Below, in pieces: positions 33,102 to 33,151 of a DNA stretch of 33,151 nt. The stretch spans positions 1 to 33,151 of the forward strand of contig DATFYM010000017.1 of the NCBI GenBank assembly GCA_035315065.1, written 5' to 3'. Both the position numbers and the translations under genes were made by a program. Numbering within the stretch: position 1 is the first letter of the stretch; each line of letters opens with the position of its first letter. The notes beneath the pieces were generated by a model. It had not been told where the DNA came from, made no database searches, and worked only from the letters and a program-made list of their open reading frames with translations. This DNA comes from DATFYM01 sp035315065 (lineage in GTDB: Bacteria > Acidobacteriota > Terriglobia > UBA7540).

Positions 33102-33151
33102 ATGACTGAGTCTATTCCTCAGTTGGAAAATCAAAGAGTGCAGGTGGTGCA
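33102..33151 (+). CDS. Start of an unknown gene, cut by the window end
   Basis: Only 16 codons are visible (MTESIPQLENQRVQVV and on). AAGGAGG lies five bases before the ATG and a palindromic operator sits just upstream, so the start is credible. The N-terminus is not diagnostic; a PadR-type regulator would fit the position but this is a guess. Confidence 0.55.
   Translation, partial: MTESIPQLENQRVQVV

Overview
The window is GC-rich, gene-dense bacterial DNA. Its mix of genes fits a soil Acidobacterium (Koribacter/Terriglobia-like): a CadC-type winged helix fused to a TolB-like propeller, a DUF433/DUF5615 toxin-antitoxin pair, a DUF4442 gene next to rpsO-pnp, a proline-racemase-family enzyme, and many intergenic palindromic repeats. 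That assignment is inference. No rRNA, tRNA or CRISPR array was recognised. 

Layout. (1) 1-3408: an IS66-type insertion sequence, tnpA-tnpB-tnpC, with a DUF4338/DruA-like gene between tnpB and tnpC. (2) 3497-6610: an island-like stretch with a small serine recombinase, a translationally coupled unknown, a CcbP-like calcium-binding protein, a fragment and several unknowns. (3) 7240-12477: two large convergent genes 27 bp apart. One is a pyruvate-phosphate-dikinase-like protein that keeps the ATP-grasp and phosphohistidine domains but lacks the PEP/pyruvate barrel. The other is a membrane M50-like zinc-protease domain fused to an enolase whose two domains are in swapped (circularly permuted) order with the catalytic residues kept. 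Each has a CRP-type palindrome upstream (TGTGA-N4-CATCAC), so the pair is probably co-regulated. This is the best candidate for an undescribed system. (4) 13314-16947: di-iron Fe-S repair protein (Ric), a Cys/His-rich unknown, a proline-racemase-family enzyme and a CBM9-like protein. (5) 17026-20429: a small membrane protein, an XRE regulator, a PAS-GGDEF diguanylate cyclase and a Crp/Fnr regulator. Three of these share an upstream palindrome (TGTTCC-N4-GGAACA type), and a fourth copy lies at 28276. (6) 20630-25444: DegT aminotransferase, pnp, rpsO and a DUF4442 hotdog protein, all on the minus strand. (7) 25460-27316: an AAA ATPase plus TOPRIM (DUF4276) pair resembling OLD/PARIS-type defence modules. 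(8) 27450-30629: an SDR enzyme, a small membrane protein, a toxin-antitoxin pair and a DNA methyltransferase. (9) 30564-33151: a frameshifted winged-helix/propeller gene, and the start of a new gene behind a 24-bp palindrome.

Two kinds of structure recur between genes. The first is long palindromes built from tandem short words, with a different word in each. The second is gene-end fragments duplicated beside intact genes: a Crp C-terminus at 18103 and a methyltransferase C-terminus near 28711. Together they indicate repeated local recombination.
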